DNA of 64,000 nucleotides from Chelonoidis abingdonii (lineage: Eukaryota > Chordata > Testudines > Testudinidae). The stretch spans positions 61,246,729 to 61,310,728 of the forward strand of contig NC_133777.1 of NCBI RefSeq assembly GCF_003597395.2, in the 5' to 3' direction. The notes below the pieces were generated by a model, which was given only the letters and a program-made list of their open reading frames with translations, had not been told where the DNA came from and ran no database searches. The position numbers were made by a program, and so were the translations under genes. Shown piece by piece: positions 36,191 to 48,431 of this stretch; position 1 is the stretch's first letter, and each line of letters opens with the position of its first letter.

Positions 36191-36910
36191 ACACCTTCAA
36201 CAACTTAATACCTGTTTCTTGGGGCCAGGTTGTCTCAAACCATGCACTGCTATATTCAAAAACTGAAAATCAAAGGTGGCAACCACTGCTTCTACACTTA
36301 ATTTTGTAGGTGTTTGTGAATATAAATGCAGACCCTTAAATAGAATATGGGATGCACCTTGTTGCTTAGTGATACAAATGAGTACATGCTGAGAATGACA
36401 AATTGTCACCCAAGGTAACATTTGCATCTGCAGGAGAAAGAAATCATTTAAGTGCTCAATATGTTAAAGTTGCATTAATGAAGACCATACAAAATCTTTG
36501 ACGTGCAGCTTTTGGTTCCCAAAAGAAAAGATCTCCTGCAAGATAGGCACTGGCTATGTGATGTGAATTGCTTCTGCCATCTTCACTCAGTCATTCTAAA
36601 CTCTCCTATTTTAATATATTTTTGTGTGCATCTTTTCTTACAGAACTATAATTTAATAGGCCATATCAAGATTACATATAAAGAATTTACATTATTCATT
36701 TCCATATGGTTTACTGTAATTTAACAAGAAGTTCCTCTAGCTAAACAAACCACAGTCCCCACAAATTCCAAACTAGGCAGAACTCAGGTAGGTTATCCTG
36801 AGTAATGGACATAGCTCCTGTTACGTGTATGATTTTAAAATGTCAGAAGTGGCCCCTGAGATGTTATAAGAATGTACATGTGTGCAATTTGTGAGGACTG
36901 TGAATGTTGG
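36191..36910. other. unassigned AT-rich DNA
   Basis: No gene or repeat is recognised. Confidence 0.45.
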
Positions 36911-37095
36911 ATAGAGGGTCCGCTGGTCCTGCAGGCACGTCCACCAAAGCCGCGGGACCAGCGGACACTCCGCAGGCACATCTGCGGGAGGTCCACCGGA
37001 GCCGCCTGCCGCCCTCCCGGCAACTGGCAGAGTGTCCCCAGCGGCATAGCGCCCCAAGCAAGCGTTTGGCGTGCTGGGGCCTGGAGCCGCCCCTG
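36911..37095. mobile_element. hAT-type element fragment (caggggcggctc family)
   Basis: It ends ggggcctggagccgcccctg, the same terminus as the complete copy at 46534-46739, and contains 'accagcggacactccgcagg' and 'caagcgtttggcgtgctgg'. The left inverted end is not present. Its interior contains an extra inverted 'gggtccgctggtcc' block. Confidence 0.7.
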
Positions 37096-37821
37096 GAGGG
37101 AGGTGTTAAGCAGTTAGTTATGTAGTGTTTCCTAGATGTGTTCTGCTGGTACAGGGTGGGAAAGTGCTTAGTAGGCAGTAGGAAGGGGTCACATTTGTGG
37201 AGAATGGAATGTGCCCTGGCTAGCATGTAAAGCACAGCTCAGAATAAATGCGGGGAGTTCTACCCAAACCTTCCTTGTCAGACCACCACATCCCCTTGTG
37301 GGGAAAATAGTATAGGCAAGCATGAAAGCCAGACTGCTCTCCTGGTATCCTTGAGCATTAGATGGATATCTGAGTCTAACACACTTGCTGTACTCTCTTG
37401 CCTTCTGTGCACAACTCAAGATCAGGATTTGACCCTTAACCTTTGAAATACTGTGCGGTTTCAATCCATTTTTGATGCTAAATTATTTTGGCAACAAACT
37501 TTCTTTAAATTGCATATTTTTCTTTAAAATGAATCAAAGCTAAATCAATTTAGAACATTGACAGAGTTTGAAGACTATAGCTTTGAATTGCTCTGAGTCC
37601 AAGAGCTCATAGGACTTTTTGCAATTAAACATTTGTAACTTTAAAACTACCACATCGATTGTCTTCAAACTTAATACAAAACTAAGTGCTAAATCTATAA
37701 AACAAGTATAATTTTGAAGAAAACTGGCTTAGTAATTATAAAATTGTTTGCTTTTAAATTAGTTAAATGTATCATGAGCTGAGATAATATTACCAAATAT
37801 TCTCTCTGATTCCAGTCTATC
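37096..37821. other. unassigned AT-rich DNA
   Basis: No gene or repeat is recognised. It becomes very AT-rich after 37440. Confidence 0.45.
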
Positions 37822-37997
37822 TAGGGTTGCCAACTCTGACTGGAGCTATTCTGGGAGATTTTTCCCCCCCAACATGACGTAAAGTCATTTTCTTAAAATA
37901 TCCTATTAAAATCTCCAGGATTGCTTTCAGTAATCACTGGAAGATTGATGCTGATTCTGTGAGACTCCAGGCCAATCTTGGAGGATTGGTAACCCTA
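37822..37997. mobile_element. 176-bp hAT MITE, relative of 21730-21850
   Basis: It starts tagggttgccaactctgac and ends gaggattggtaaccct(a). Internal blocks 'ctgggagattttt', 'aaaatctccagga' and 'gagactccaggccaatcttg' parallel the shorter relative. The flanks agtctatc and aggacatc share five of eight bases. Confidence 0.75.
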
Positions 37998-38475
37998 AGG
38001 ACATCCTTGTCCAACTGCTTGGTGTCTCTTAACTTGTCCTTTCTTGTCTCTGAAAAGCCTCCTAACCCTCGTGGTGTCCTCCCAAATTGTGCTTTCAGAA
38101 TGTTTTTCACAGTTTACCTTGTTCAGTTAGAGTAAATTTAAGGCCTATGAGTTTAAGCTGAAGACATTTCCAAAAACCCAATTTTGGGGGACAGTGCAGT
38201 TGATCATGGACAAGAACTGTTTATGCTGCTTTAAAGATTTTTTTAAAAAATTGTGTACTTTTAAGGATATATGCAGTGTGTACACAGGTTTGGAGAAACT
38301 TGATCAGGCCCTGAATGAACCTCTGGACCCTGCTGGCAACACCTGGGTCTTGGGCTGATAGTTATTTGATCAGTAAACAGTGCTACAAATGCTCAGTTTG
38401 CTAATGTTTGACCCCAGTTGCCCTTGATTTTTGTCTTTTAGTTAAAATTAATTGTAGTCATTCTTTAAAAAGCAA
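37998..38475. other. unassigned DNA
   Basis: No gene or repeat is recognised upstream of the CR1 fragment. Confidence 0.4.
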
Positions 38476-39892
38476 ATGCAAATTAACTGGTTAAAGAGGA
38501 GACTACAACAGGTCATACTGAAAGGTGAACTGTCAGGCTGGAAGGAGGTTACTAGTGGAGTTCCTCAGGGATCGATTTTGGGACCAATCTTATTTAATCT
38601 TTTTATTACTGACCTTGGCACAAAAAGTGGGAATGTGCTAATAAAGTCTGCAGATGACACAAAGCTGAGAGGATATGCTAACATAGAGAAGGACCAGGAT
38701 ATCATACAGGAGATCTGGTGACCCTGTAAACTGGATAAATAGTAATAGGATGAAATTTAATAGTGAAAAGTGCAAGGTTATGCATTTAGGGATTAATAAC
38801 AAGAATTTTGATTTATAAATTGGGAACGCGTCAGTTGGAGTAACAGAGGAGGAGAAGGACCTTTGGAGTATTGGTTGATCACAGGATGACTATGAGCGCC
38901 AGTGTGATATGGCGGTTAAAAAGCTAATGTGGTTTGTAGGATCGCATGAGCGATGGTATTTTCCAGTAAAGATAAGGAGGTGTTAGTACCATTTATACAA
39001 GGCACTAGTGGAGACCTCATCTGAATACATGTGCAGTTCTGGTTCTCATGTTTAAAAAGGAGAATTAAAACTGGAACAGGTACAGAGAAGGGCTACTAGG
39101 ATGATCCGAGTATAGAAAACCTGTCTATGAAAGAGACTGAAAGAGCTTGGCTTGTTTAGCCTAACCAAAAGAAGGTCTGAGGGGGGATATGATTGCTCCT
39201 TATAAATATATCAGAGGATAAATATCAGGGAGGGAGAGATTATTTAAGCTTAGTACAATGTGGACACAAGAACAAATGGGTATAACTGGACCACTAGAAG
39301 TTTAGACTGAAATTAGACTGAAGGTTTCTAACCATTAGAGTGAAATGAAGTTCTGGTACAGCCTTCTAAGGGGTGAGTAGTGGGAGAAAAAGACATATCT
39401 GGCTTCAGACTAAGCTGAAAGTTTATGGAGGGGATGGTATGATGGTGGTAACCTAAGTTTGGCAATTAATTGATCTTTGATTATTAGCAGGTAAATAGGC
39501 CCAATGGTCTGTGATGGGATCTTAGATGGGGGTGGAATCTGAGTTACTACAGAGAATTCTTTCCTGGGTGGTGGCTGGTGAATCTTGCCCACATGCTCAG
39601 GGTTTAACTGATTGCCATATTTGGGGTCCGGAAGGAATTTTCCTCCAGGGAAGATAGGCAGAGGCCCTGGAGGTTTTAAGCCTTCCTCTGCAGCCTGGGG
39701 CACAGGTCACTTGCTGGTGGATTCTCTGCACCTTGAGGTCTTTAAACCACGATTTAAGGACTTCAATAACTCAGACATAGGTTAAAGGTTTGTTACAAGA
39801 GTGGATGGGTGAGATTCTGTGGCCTGCATTGTGGAGGAGGTCAGACTAGATGACCATAATGGTCCCTTCTGACCTTAAGTCTATGAATCTAT
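38476..39892 (+). mobile_element. CR1 LINE, 5'-truncated: end of reverse transcriptase plus 3' UTR
   Basis: The open frame 38476-38721 carries the CR1 reverse transcriptase motifs SGWKEVTSGVPQGSILGPIL and SADDTKLRG, where the catalytic aspartate pair is kept (FADD in most relatives). After a stop, another frame continues with MKFNSEKCKVMHLG near 38752-38793. The 3' untranslated region follows to the tail 'ccataatggtcccttctgac' and the short repeat tctatgaatct at 39880-39892. The 5' truncation is typical. Stops and a deletion between the two motifs make it inactive. Confidence 0.88.
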
Positions 39893-40944
39893 TTAAGCAC
39901 CCAGAAGTACAAGCGTAAAGGTTGTATGCATAAATAAATCTCTGCTTCCGTGTATGCATGTATTATGTTACAGTCTTTAAAAATCTGATGACATAGAACT
40001 TCTCAGTGCAATGGAATAATTTCCCATTGAACCTTAAATATATATGTATCACCTCAGACAGCACTACACTACATGCAAGACAAAACCAGTGCACAAAAAT
40101 CATGTAAATAAAGAGTGGAAAGTTAAGCACATATAGATTAAATATATGTGAAATATAATAACATACAGTAAAACAGTGGGTGCTGAACTGTGTTACCTCA
40201 GCATTGTATAAACTTAGTCTCTTGCATTTTCAGTTGCATTAACATAAATACTAACAATTAGCACAGATATTGTTTGCCATTAGTCACATTATAATTTCTT
40301 TTTTTTTAAAGTTGAATATTGCTGAAAGGCAGACATTACAAGAAAAATGTTGTTGTGCAAATACCTATGACTGCAACTTAAGTGTTCAGAAAGTAAGAAC
40401 TCACAACATGTTGTGGACCCAAGGCTGGAGTGGGAGATAGATTCAGTAGACATGAAAAGCAGTTAAAACAATGATTAGAGCTTGGAGAAGTAAAAAACAT
40501 CCATGTACAATACTATGTTTGAGTCTACTAGGAACAGAAATTATCAGACTGGGTCACGCTGGATTATATATTGAATTTTTAAAGATAGGTTACTGAGGCA
40601 AACATATCATTGACTTCAAACCGCCATAATGCAATTGCCCAGTGAACAGTGCAATGGGAATATTTATATTTTAAACTTAGTTATATATTTTCAAAACGTG
40701 GTGAAACTATTTTTAGTTCTATTAAGTATATAAATCCCCTCCCCCTTCTCATAAACCTAAACCATGTCCATTTCAGTCAAGCAGCCAACAGCACTGAAAG
40801 CATTGTACCTCAAAAGCTTCTCTTTCGCCAGCAGAAGTTGGTCCAGTAAAGGAAATTATCTCATCACCTTGTCTCTCTAATAGCACTGAAAGACACATGT
40901 TAGATCTCACTTACTCACTGTCCTCCTCCATCAGCTTCAGGTTA

Positions 40945-40966
40945 TAATAATAATAATAATAATAAT
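40945..40966. repeat. (TAA)n microsatellite
   Basis: About seven uninterrupted TAA units. Confidence 0.95.
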
Positions 40967-41679
40967 TACTATTATATTTTTTTGGAAGGGGTTTGTCATA
41001 TTTTTCTGGAAAAGCTAATGTGAGAGACCAGCAAGAATGTAGGAGAATGTTAGGGAGAAAAATCAAAGGTGCATAAAATAACTTGAAATTGCTGAATTGG
41101 GTACATTGGTCATCTTCTTCTTATCCTGAAACATGGTATTTAGAAGATAATATTGTTAAACATATGTCGAATGGGTCTGTTCTCTAGTCTGGATGGTGCT
41201 TATTTTTCCTTTATAGTCTAGTTGCTGGACTGTTCTGTGTCAGGCAATATAGCTTTTAAAGTCTAAACTTCAAGTTACATGGCAGTGCTAAAGGGTATTA
41301 GCTATTAGTGTCTGACTAATACTAGCAGGCCAATGAAGTAGGTAGAAGCTGTGATTTGCAGAGGCAAGGCTAGGGAAAAAAAGAGAAGGGGGAGTGATCA
41401 GTGGCCTCTTTACTGAGAAGATAATTGACAGCAGGCTGAGTGCTTCAATGAATATGGAACTCCAAGCCCTTCTTTGTTAGAGAAATAGTACATCAAATAA
41501 AAAAAAACCCCCACAGGTTTCCGTCAAAAGAATTCATTCCCCCAATTGCACAGCCAGTCATGTTTTTTCCTTTGCTATTTGATCACTGTTAAATTATTGT
41601 ATAATATATTTCTGAATGTGTTTTATAGAGTGACTGTCTTTCTTTGAGAATTCAGTTGTATTGTGTTTCTTAGATGTGT

Positions 41680-41757
41680 CAGGCCTCATTCTCATTTACA
41701 CTAAGGCAACATTATACCACTCTGGCAGAGGCATTAGGGTAAACGGGAATCAAACCC
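41680..41757. repeat. old palindromic interspersed repeat
   Basis: 'caggcctcattctcatttac' and 'gtaaacgggaatcaaaccc' are inverted ends around 'ctctggcagaggcattag'. Confidence 0.5.
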
Positions 41758-42300
41758 AAAGTGATTTATTTTAAAGAGTGATGTTTTCCACCAGGCAGGG
41801 TAGCAACTTTTTTGATTTAGTAGGCAGGTATTAGCTTCCTAACTCCCAGTAATGTTGCTGAGTCTGTAGCCCTGCACACTGAGATAAGAACATATCTCTA
41901 ACTGCACTTATTATTGCATTCTGCTTTCCTCAAAAGGTGCACTTACACTCTTTAGACTGAGAGCCGAGGATCTGTCCCAGTCCCCTCTATGTGTAGAGGA
42001 GCTGGAAAGCTGCCCTAAGTGGGCAAGTAGGGAGTGGACTCCCTGGCTGGCTCGTAGCCTGTGTAGCCAGTTCTATACAATGTCTTTTCAGTCCTCATCT
42101 GTAGGGGACACTTGGGGAAATATTATGGAGCCCATCAAGGATGGGATTAGATGTTGCCTAAGTATCTTATGTTCTGATGATCAAGGGCTGGTGGAATGGG
42201 CCTGTGGGTGAAGTAGAAGCTATTGTAGGTAGGAGCAGCCTTGAGGGTGCTCTAGCCTACCATAGAGGCAAACCATCCCTGGCTGTCCTCAGGATGAGGG

Positions 42301-42515
42301 AACATAAGAACAGCCATACAGCCATACTGGGTCAGGCCAGTGGTCCACCTAGCCCAGTATCCTATCTTCTGACAGTAGCCAATGTCAGCTGCTTCAGGGG
42401 GAATGAACAGAACAGCAATCATCAAGTGATTTATCCCGTCTCAACTTCTGGCAGTCAAAGGCCAGGGACACACAGAACATGCGGTTGCATCCCTGAGCAT
42501 CTTGGCTAATAGTGT
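42301..42515 (-). repeat. CR1-type LINE 3' end fragment
   Basis: Plus-strand blocks 'aacataagaacagccatac', 'actgggtcaggccagtggtc', 'agcccagtatcctatcttct' and 'agctgcttcagggggaatg' match a turtle repeat family whose order is that of a minus-strand LINE tail. I recall it as CR1-related, and this assignment is less certain than for the other CR1 copies. Confidence 0.65.
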
Positions 42516-42940
42516 GAAAATGGTGGTAAGGCACCTGTATCCCCTGTTGTCTTGGGTCAAATACTAAGCTCAAATCAGCAGAACTGAGGATACTGTCCTC
42601 TGACTTGAGGCTGCTGAAATCAGTTATCATGTTATAGTACATTTAATGTTGTTTGCTCTTGTTAAACCACATCTGACTTAAAACTATAAAAGAAAACACT
42701 AATATTTAACACTTATAAAGCACACGGCATTTTCAAAGTGCTCTGTAAACATATATTAATCAAAAAAGTGAGAAACATGCCAATTGACAATATTGACAAT
42801 TTACATACAATTACAAATATAATACATATACTTTATTTTGACACTTTCCAGAATGTTGCATTTAATTTATCATACTTTTTTCTTTTCACCTGAATGGGAA
42901 TCAGCAGGGAATCTGTGTGTTGCCATTTGTGCTAAGGAAG
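42516..42940. other. unassigned DNA
   Basis: Possibly a short MIR remnant near 42710-42760 ('aaagtgctctgtaaacata'), otherwise nothing is recognised. Confidence 0.35.
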
Positions 42941-43155
42941 TCATGGAATCATGGAAATGTAGGGCTGGAAGGGACCTCAAGATGTCATCTAGTCCAGCCC
43001 CCTGCACTGAGGCAGGTCCAAGTATACATAGACAGTCTCTCACACATGTTTTGTCGAATCACTTCTTTAAAACCTCCAATGATGGGGATTCCAGAACCTC
43101 CCTTGTCAGATATTTGGAATAGGCTTCTAAGCCTAACTTCTCTATCAGCTGGCTA
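42941..43155 (-). mobile_element. CR1 LINE 3' end, minus strand
   Basis: The plus strand reads tcatggaatcatggaaatg, 'gggctggaagggacctcaag', 'gtcatctagtccagccccct', 'cactgaggcaggtccaag', then 'aaaacctccaatgatgggga' and 'ccagaacctcccttg'. This is the standard reversed CR1 3' untranslated sequence, here a subfamily with 'ggctggaaggg' rather than 'ggttggaaagg'. Confidence 0.85.
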
Positions 43156-43859
43156 ACTCCATCAGATTTATTATAAACGTTTATAAAACTGGTATTGGTA
43201 TCAAGTTGAATCTTGACTAGTAGGTTCTAGAATGCATCAGAAACCCACTCATTGTGTAGGAGAAATATCTGGTGAAATCCTGGCTCTGTTGAAGTGAATA
43301 TCAACCTGGCCATTGACTTTAATAGGGTCAGGATTTTACCCTAATGGTAATGTGTATGTAGCCCAGAACAGAGTTGAGCATGTTCTGTCCTTTCACTAAC
43401 TGCAAATTAAACTGAACTAATGACTAAAGTACCTAACAATGGTGGTGATTAGCACCAGTAGTTGTTAATAATTTATGTAGTTTGAAGAGGTCTATGAGGG
43501 TTACAAAATTTGCCCACTGGAACTGGGTTATGGTGAAAAAGTTTTATCACTGGTGAAATCATCTAAATGTTTATATGGGTTTACAGAAAAGCAACCAGTT
43601 TTTTATACTGACTGGAATATTTCACTTTAAAAAAACAACTTCTACAGGCAGTGTCAAAACTGTTTGATCAGGAAAATGATTAATTGACACCTGAAACAAA
43701 CTTATGTGGCAGCTACAGGAAGGGCATGGGTTCATCTCCTACTAGGGAGATTCTGGTCATTTCTTGACCCTCTCTTAGAAGACACTGGAGAATTTGAGGC
43801 AGGTGCTGTTACCTATCAGCTCTGTGTTCTTGAGGAACCAGGGTGCACTATCCAGCCTC
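43156..43859. other. unassigned DNA with one old palindrome
   Basis: Apart from the palindromic repeat at 43271-43341, nothing is recognised. Confidence 0.4.
43271..43341. repeat. old palindromic interspersed repeat
   Basis: 'ggtgaaatcctggctctgtt' and 'tagggtcaggattttaccc' are inverted ends about 70 bp apart. The repeat at 56009-56081 is a second copy of the same family. Confidence 0.6.
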
Positions 43860-45360
43860 TCTGACTCACAAAAGACCTTCCCCCTGCAGCCTCTGCTTGA
43901 ACCGAAGACGATCAGAAGAAATACTTACGAAAAGCAATGAAAAGGTGGTGGAAGACACACCTAAACCCCTCTGGACAAGGGTGACAGGTTAAAGGAAACT
44001 CCCCTAGCCTCATTTGCATCAAAGATGGGACAGGGAGGTCTCTCTATTAGCATACAGAATGGGGAATAGAGATTCCCAGGCAAGAACCGCACTGAACTCT
44101 GGGACCAGAAAAGCAGGGAAGCACTGCATGGTGGGGGATCTCTGCTCCAGATGTTAATGAACCCACACCTGCTCACAGCCAGCTCAGTAGTTAGCAGACC
44201 AATTCTAGTAATAAATCCTTTATTGGTATCCAAAATACTGAAGCTCTCTAATTACATTGTGAGCTCCCTCGAAGGAACACTGCCCATAGCCGGGAATGAT
44301 CAGTTCCTATTGTCTAGCCTGAACAAAACAACGTTGGTACACTCCCATGAGCCATCAGTTTACCCATGAACAAATCTAGTGTTCTCCCTGGAACCATTGT
44401 TCTTTCCCTACAAAAACCCCTACCCATGCTCAAGAAAGTGTTCTGATGCCTGTATCCAAACTCTGCATCAGTTCCACTGGGACTTCATCTTCTCCTGACT
44501 GACTATACTGGGGGCTCTGCCTGACTCCAGCACTCCGGACCCTCAGCTACCACCACCACCTAGGAACCCCAATTGATTCAAGCTTCATGGAGTGGTGTGA
44601 ACCTCTTGCGCTCACTCTCTCTCTCAGTATAGCCTTCTGACCCTGACCTGTGTGGTCAGTTATTGTTTTCTAAACCTGACTTTTATAATCAAATTCAAAT
44701 TAGATTTAATATTATAATGGTTTTGTTTGTTTGGCTCCCCTGTATGGTATTACCTGGCAATAAATAACTTTCATAGTTAAGCTGGTTGGCATTTTCTCTC
44801 TCTCTCTCTTGCAACGCTCATCAAACCTAAGCTAACCCTGTAGCGCCAAAAAATGGGGTTTGCTCATTAAGTGGGTTACTACCAGAACAATTGTAATGTG
44901 AAAGTGGGGATAGGGACATGTTGAACCTGTGGCATAGGAGGATGGCAGCTTGAAAGCGATGCTTGACCCAGCCTACTGAGTCCAGGGAAATATAAGGGGT
45001 CAGCTTGGGAGTGCTGATTAACCCAGTCCTCTCAGGCACACTCTGTTAGAGTGTGTGTGTGTTTATCTGATTATTGGGCTGGAAGAACCCAGCCCTGGGG
45101 AACCTAGGTCCTGCAGGATATCACCATTGGAGGAGAATTTGCAGAAGGGAGAAGCAGAGCTCAGTATGAAAACACAAGTGACACACACAGTACAATGATA
45201 GAATTACAGAACCCCTCAGAAGTGTAACCCTAATAAATTAGTGTACCCCAAAGTAATGGGCAAATCTGGTAACAGGGCTGGGACACTGCCTGTGATTAGC
45301 AGACCCCACAGTGAAAGGAAGACAGGCCAGCTGTTTGGCCTCAAACATCAGTAGTGGGAT
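43860..45360 (+). repeat. putative LTR/ERV-derived block
   Basis: A long block with LTR-like features: an AATAAA signal at 44759-44764 preceded by 'cctgacctgtgtggtcag', a CT microsatellite at 44795-44809, and downstream sequence with 'gtagcgccaaaaaatgggg' and 'aacccagccctggggaacct'. It resembles turtle repeats that I associate with endogenous retroviruses. No gag, pol or env frame is visible, and no TG...CA boundaries or duplication were found, so extent and class are uncertain. Confidence 0.35.
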
Positions 45361-46525
45361 TGAAGATGGGTTTTACCCCAAAAGGAGATACTGTTGAACA
45401 CTGTAGTCCAGATCAAGTCCGGATTGTGTTGCTTTCTGTAGGAAGAAGTTCTGTGCATTCTCCTTTAGGTTAATCAGAGCTTTGCTCTTCATTCTACATT
45501 GCATGTTAATGTGAGCCTAATAATACATTGAAGTTCCAGCAGATTTCAATATGGAATAAGAAATTTGCCAACATGATCTGTAAGACAGCACTGTTAATTA
45601 TCTGTATTCTTGAGATGAGTTTGTGCATCCTCATGTTGCGTAGTGTATCAGTCAATGTTTTTACATAGTCAAAAAATTTAATAAGAAAATGTTTTTTGAA
45701 AACATGTATTTCTTGTGGTGTTTCATATCATTTCAATAGTTTAAAGAAAAGTATTTGGCCCATAATATTTCAACTTGCAAGCTTGTCTTTGCTGTGTTAA
45801 ATTTAGCTTCTTAGCTTAAAGCAATTTGTAACAATCTGTGCGCCATTATTTTTCAAGATATGTTTTTAAATTGCAGCTAATTAGATATTGGAGATGTCAT
45901 GGCATAACAATAGATTTTTTTTTTCTCCTCGCAAAACTGAAGAAAAATGCAAGGGATGCAAAAAAGAGACACGGCTATAATGACACTGATACTCACTAGC
46001 TCTTTTGTTTTGTCTTCTTTAGAAAATAAATCTTCAAAAAGATGGAAGGTACCAAGCACATTGTGGGTGTACTAGAAATAAATCAATAAATTAATAATGC
46101 TGTCAGGAAGCTTATTTTAATCACAGGTATGAGCCAACCCCCTTATCCCTCCTACCACCTTGTATTCTTAAATAGTGGACTGATTAAAGATAAAAGATCA
46201 TTTTTACACAGAAGAGCGAAGGTAGATTCAGAGATTAGACATCTATCTTTTTAGTTACAACTGCCTAAGTACAGAGTCATGCAAATTAGGAGGAGGTGAA
46301 ACAATAAAGAGTTGTTTCAAAGTCTGACAGTGCCTGTCATCTTAGAAATTGCCAAAACCAGATGGGGGAATTAATTGAGCTATTTAAGATCAGGGCCCCT
46401 TTCAAGTCTCCTAAACAGGATTCCTTAATTACTTATAGCCTTTATAATATTCATGGGTTGGTATTATCAATGGTATCTTAAGCCCCAGTGACCTTTGCCA
46501 ATGGTTGCCACTCTCTAATGGCTAC
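45361..46525. other. unassigned AT-rich DNA
   Basis: No gene or repeat is recognised. Confidence 0.45.
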
Positions 46526-46533
46526 AGTATCAG

Positions 46534-46739
46534 CAGAGGCGGCTCTAGGGATTTTGCCGCCCCAAGCACAGCAGGCACACCTGCAGGAGGTCCACCGAAG
46601 CCGCGGGACCAGCAGACCCTCTGCAGAGAAACCATCAGAAGCAGCCTGCTTGCCACCCTCGCGTTGCTGGCAAAGCGCCCCCCCGTGGCTTGCCGTCCCA
46701 AGCACGCGCTTGGCGTGCTGGGGTCTGGAGCCGCCCCTG
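46534..46739. mobile_element. 206-bp hAT element with perfect target duplication
   Basis: Ends cagaggcggctctag and ctggagccgcccctg are inverted. The flanks are a perfect 8-bp duplication, agtatcag, at 46526-46533 and 46740-46747. The GC-rich interior has 'gtccaccgaagccgcgggac'. Fragments of the same family lie at 30666 and 36911. It has no coding capacity; the frames across it are incidental. Confidence 0.93.
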
Positions 46740-46747
46740 AGTATCAG

Positions 46748-47027
46748 AATTAGCAGTATGAGCACCACTGTTAAAATATCATTAGGTTTGGAGACTCTAG
46801 GAGCACATGAGGAGTGATAGAAATGACCACAACAACATTCAAAAGTTATCAGTCAGTCTTTATTAACGATTTCATTAAGCAGATGAACAAAGCCACAACT
46901 ACTGAGACACATGGAGAGACAAACTATAGGACAGCTAGCATAAGTGATCTCATACTCACGTCCCCAAGTGTACCATAGAGAGTGGGTATATCTTTCAACA
47001 GCTGATCATTTGTGGAGGGTCTCCTGA
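46748..47027. other. unassigned DNA
   Basis: Nothing is recognised between the hAT element and the SINE. Confidence 0.4.
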
Positions 47028-47180
47028 TCATAGAATCATAGAAGATCAGGATTGGAAGGGACCTCAGGAGGACGTCTAGTTCAACCCCCTGTTCAAAGCA
47101 GGACCAATCCCCAGACAGATTTTTGCCCCAATTCCTAAATGGTCCCCTCAAGGATTGAACTCACAACCCTGTTGGATTCT
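47028..47180 (-). mobile_element. Cry I-type tRNA-derived SINE, 5'-truncated
   Basis: On the minus strand the order is: a B-box region gggttgtgagttcaatcc, then 'ttgaggggaccatttaggaa', 'aaaaatctgtctggggattg', then the CR1-like tail 'aggtcccttccaatcctgat' ending in ctatgattctatga. The tRNA-like head before the B box (A box) is missing or diverged. This arrangement is the tortoise SINE described in cryptodiran turtles, and is the main taxonomic clue in the window. The shared tail implies mobilisation by CR1 reverse transcriptase. Confidence 0.88.
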
Positions 47181-47638
47181 TCCTTCCTTATTCATACTGG
47201 GAGAATTCCTTTTATTCTATGATACACTCATGCTCATAACCCTTATGCTTATGCATTAAGGTTCAACCTCTTTTTCCTTATTGGAATTTCCACACCTCAG
47301 AAATGTTGGAGTGCCCTGCTTTTCATAGGCTATCCTCTTAGCTCCTCTTATCTTCAGTAACATTTACATCAACAAGTCCCCATGTTAACTTGTGGTCACT
47401 GCAGAATTTCCCATGATGTTACAACTGGGCACCTTCTGGTGGTGACCGGCACATTGTGGCATATTTTCGTGAACATAACTCATTAACGCATCTTTTATAA
47501 TAATCTGGCAATTTTAGTAGCTGACCTAGGGTTAACCCTGGACTAGTCATGTCAACTTCTTTCAGACTTAAGGCTTGATATGGCTAAGCTAAAACTGGAC
47601 AGGCTTCAGGCCTGTGGGTCTTGATTTACAGCCTTGTC
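47181..47638. other. unassigned DNA
   Basis: Nothing is recognised. Confidence 0.4.
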
Positions 47639-47852
47639 TTAGGTCTACACTACAGCATTAGGTCCACATAAGGCAACTCATGTCGACCTAATTATGTCTG
47701 TGTATATGCTACAGCCTGCTCCCAGCGATTGTAAGTGCCCCAATATACCGACATCATAACTTCATGAGAGGCATAGGGCTTATGTCAGTATAGTTAGAGT
47801 GACGCAGTGTCCCTGTAGACACTGCATGATTTACATATATTGGCTGTCATTC

Positions 47853-47893
47853 TTGTCAATTTCACGGCTCTGCTGGAGCCGTGAAATTGACAA
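47853..47893. repeat. perfect hairpin inside the Harbinger element
   Basis: ttgtcaatttcacggctc is followed after 5 bases by its exact 18-bp reverse complement. Confidence 0.95.
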
Positions 47894-48407
47894 AGCTGGC
47901 TCCCAGCTTCTCAGCTGGGCTGCTGCCTGGTCTCTGCCCCAACCTAGACTGCCACCCACATGCCCACTCAAGCTTCCCCCAGGGTCTCCATTCCCAGCCA
48001 TGCTGCCACCTGCACTCTCACCTGTCTGCCGAGATCATGGCTTTCTCCCGCAGGCTCTTAGCTCCCCACTGGGAGCAAGGCTGTGCCTGGTGGGGAGTTC
48101 TGCGCCAGGAGTCCAGTTGGCTACTGTGCTCCCGGTGGGGAGTGAGGAGCCAAGAGCCTGAGTGGGCAGCCAGACTCCCGGCAGGGAGATCCGCACTTGG
48201 AGGCCAGTTGGTTTCCCCCTTCCAAGCCGGGAGCCAAGTAGCCCGGTGTGGCTGTCCCCTTCCCAGTGGGGAGCCAGGCTACTGCTAGGGAGCTGTGCTT
48301 AGAGCTGAGATCCCTGGCTATCAGCCCCCCGCACTCCCCTCTTAAGTTGGTAGAAGCACTCCTGGTGAGGAAGTGCACTACCGACAGAAGGGCAGTGTGG
48401 ACATGAA

Positions 48408-48431
48408 CCACCACAGTAATTACTGTGGTGG
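48408..48431. repeat. perfect 24-bp palindrome
   Basis: The half-site ccaccacagtaa is followed directly by its reverse complement, with no loop. Confidence 0.95.

Larger units (their letters stand above)
39893..42300. other. unassigned AT-rich DNA with a TAA microsatellite and one old palindrome
   Basis: Apart from (TAA)n at 40945-40966 and the palindromic repeat at 41680-41757, I recognise nothing. Confidence 0.45.

Noticed and set aside
22360..39892. One CR1 element split into two pieces 15 kb apart
   Set aside because: The first piece is endonuclease and linker, the second the end of the reverse transcriptase and the 3' tail. The central reverse transcriptase is missing and many unrelated elements lie between, so two independent insertions are simpler.
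40945..40966. CRISPR-like or regularly spaced array
   Set aside because: This and other periodic sequences in the window are simple microsatellites or tandem repeats. No spacer-repeat array is present, as expected for a vertebrate genome.
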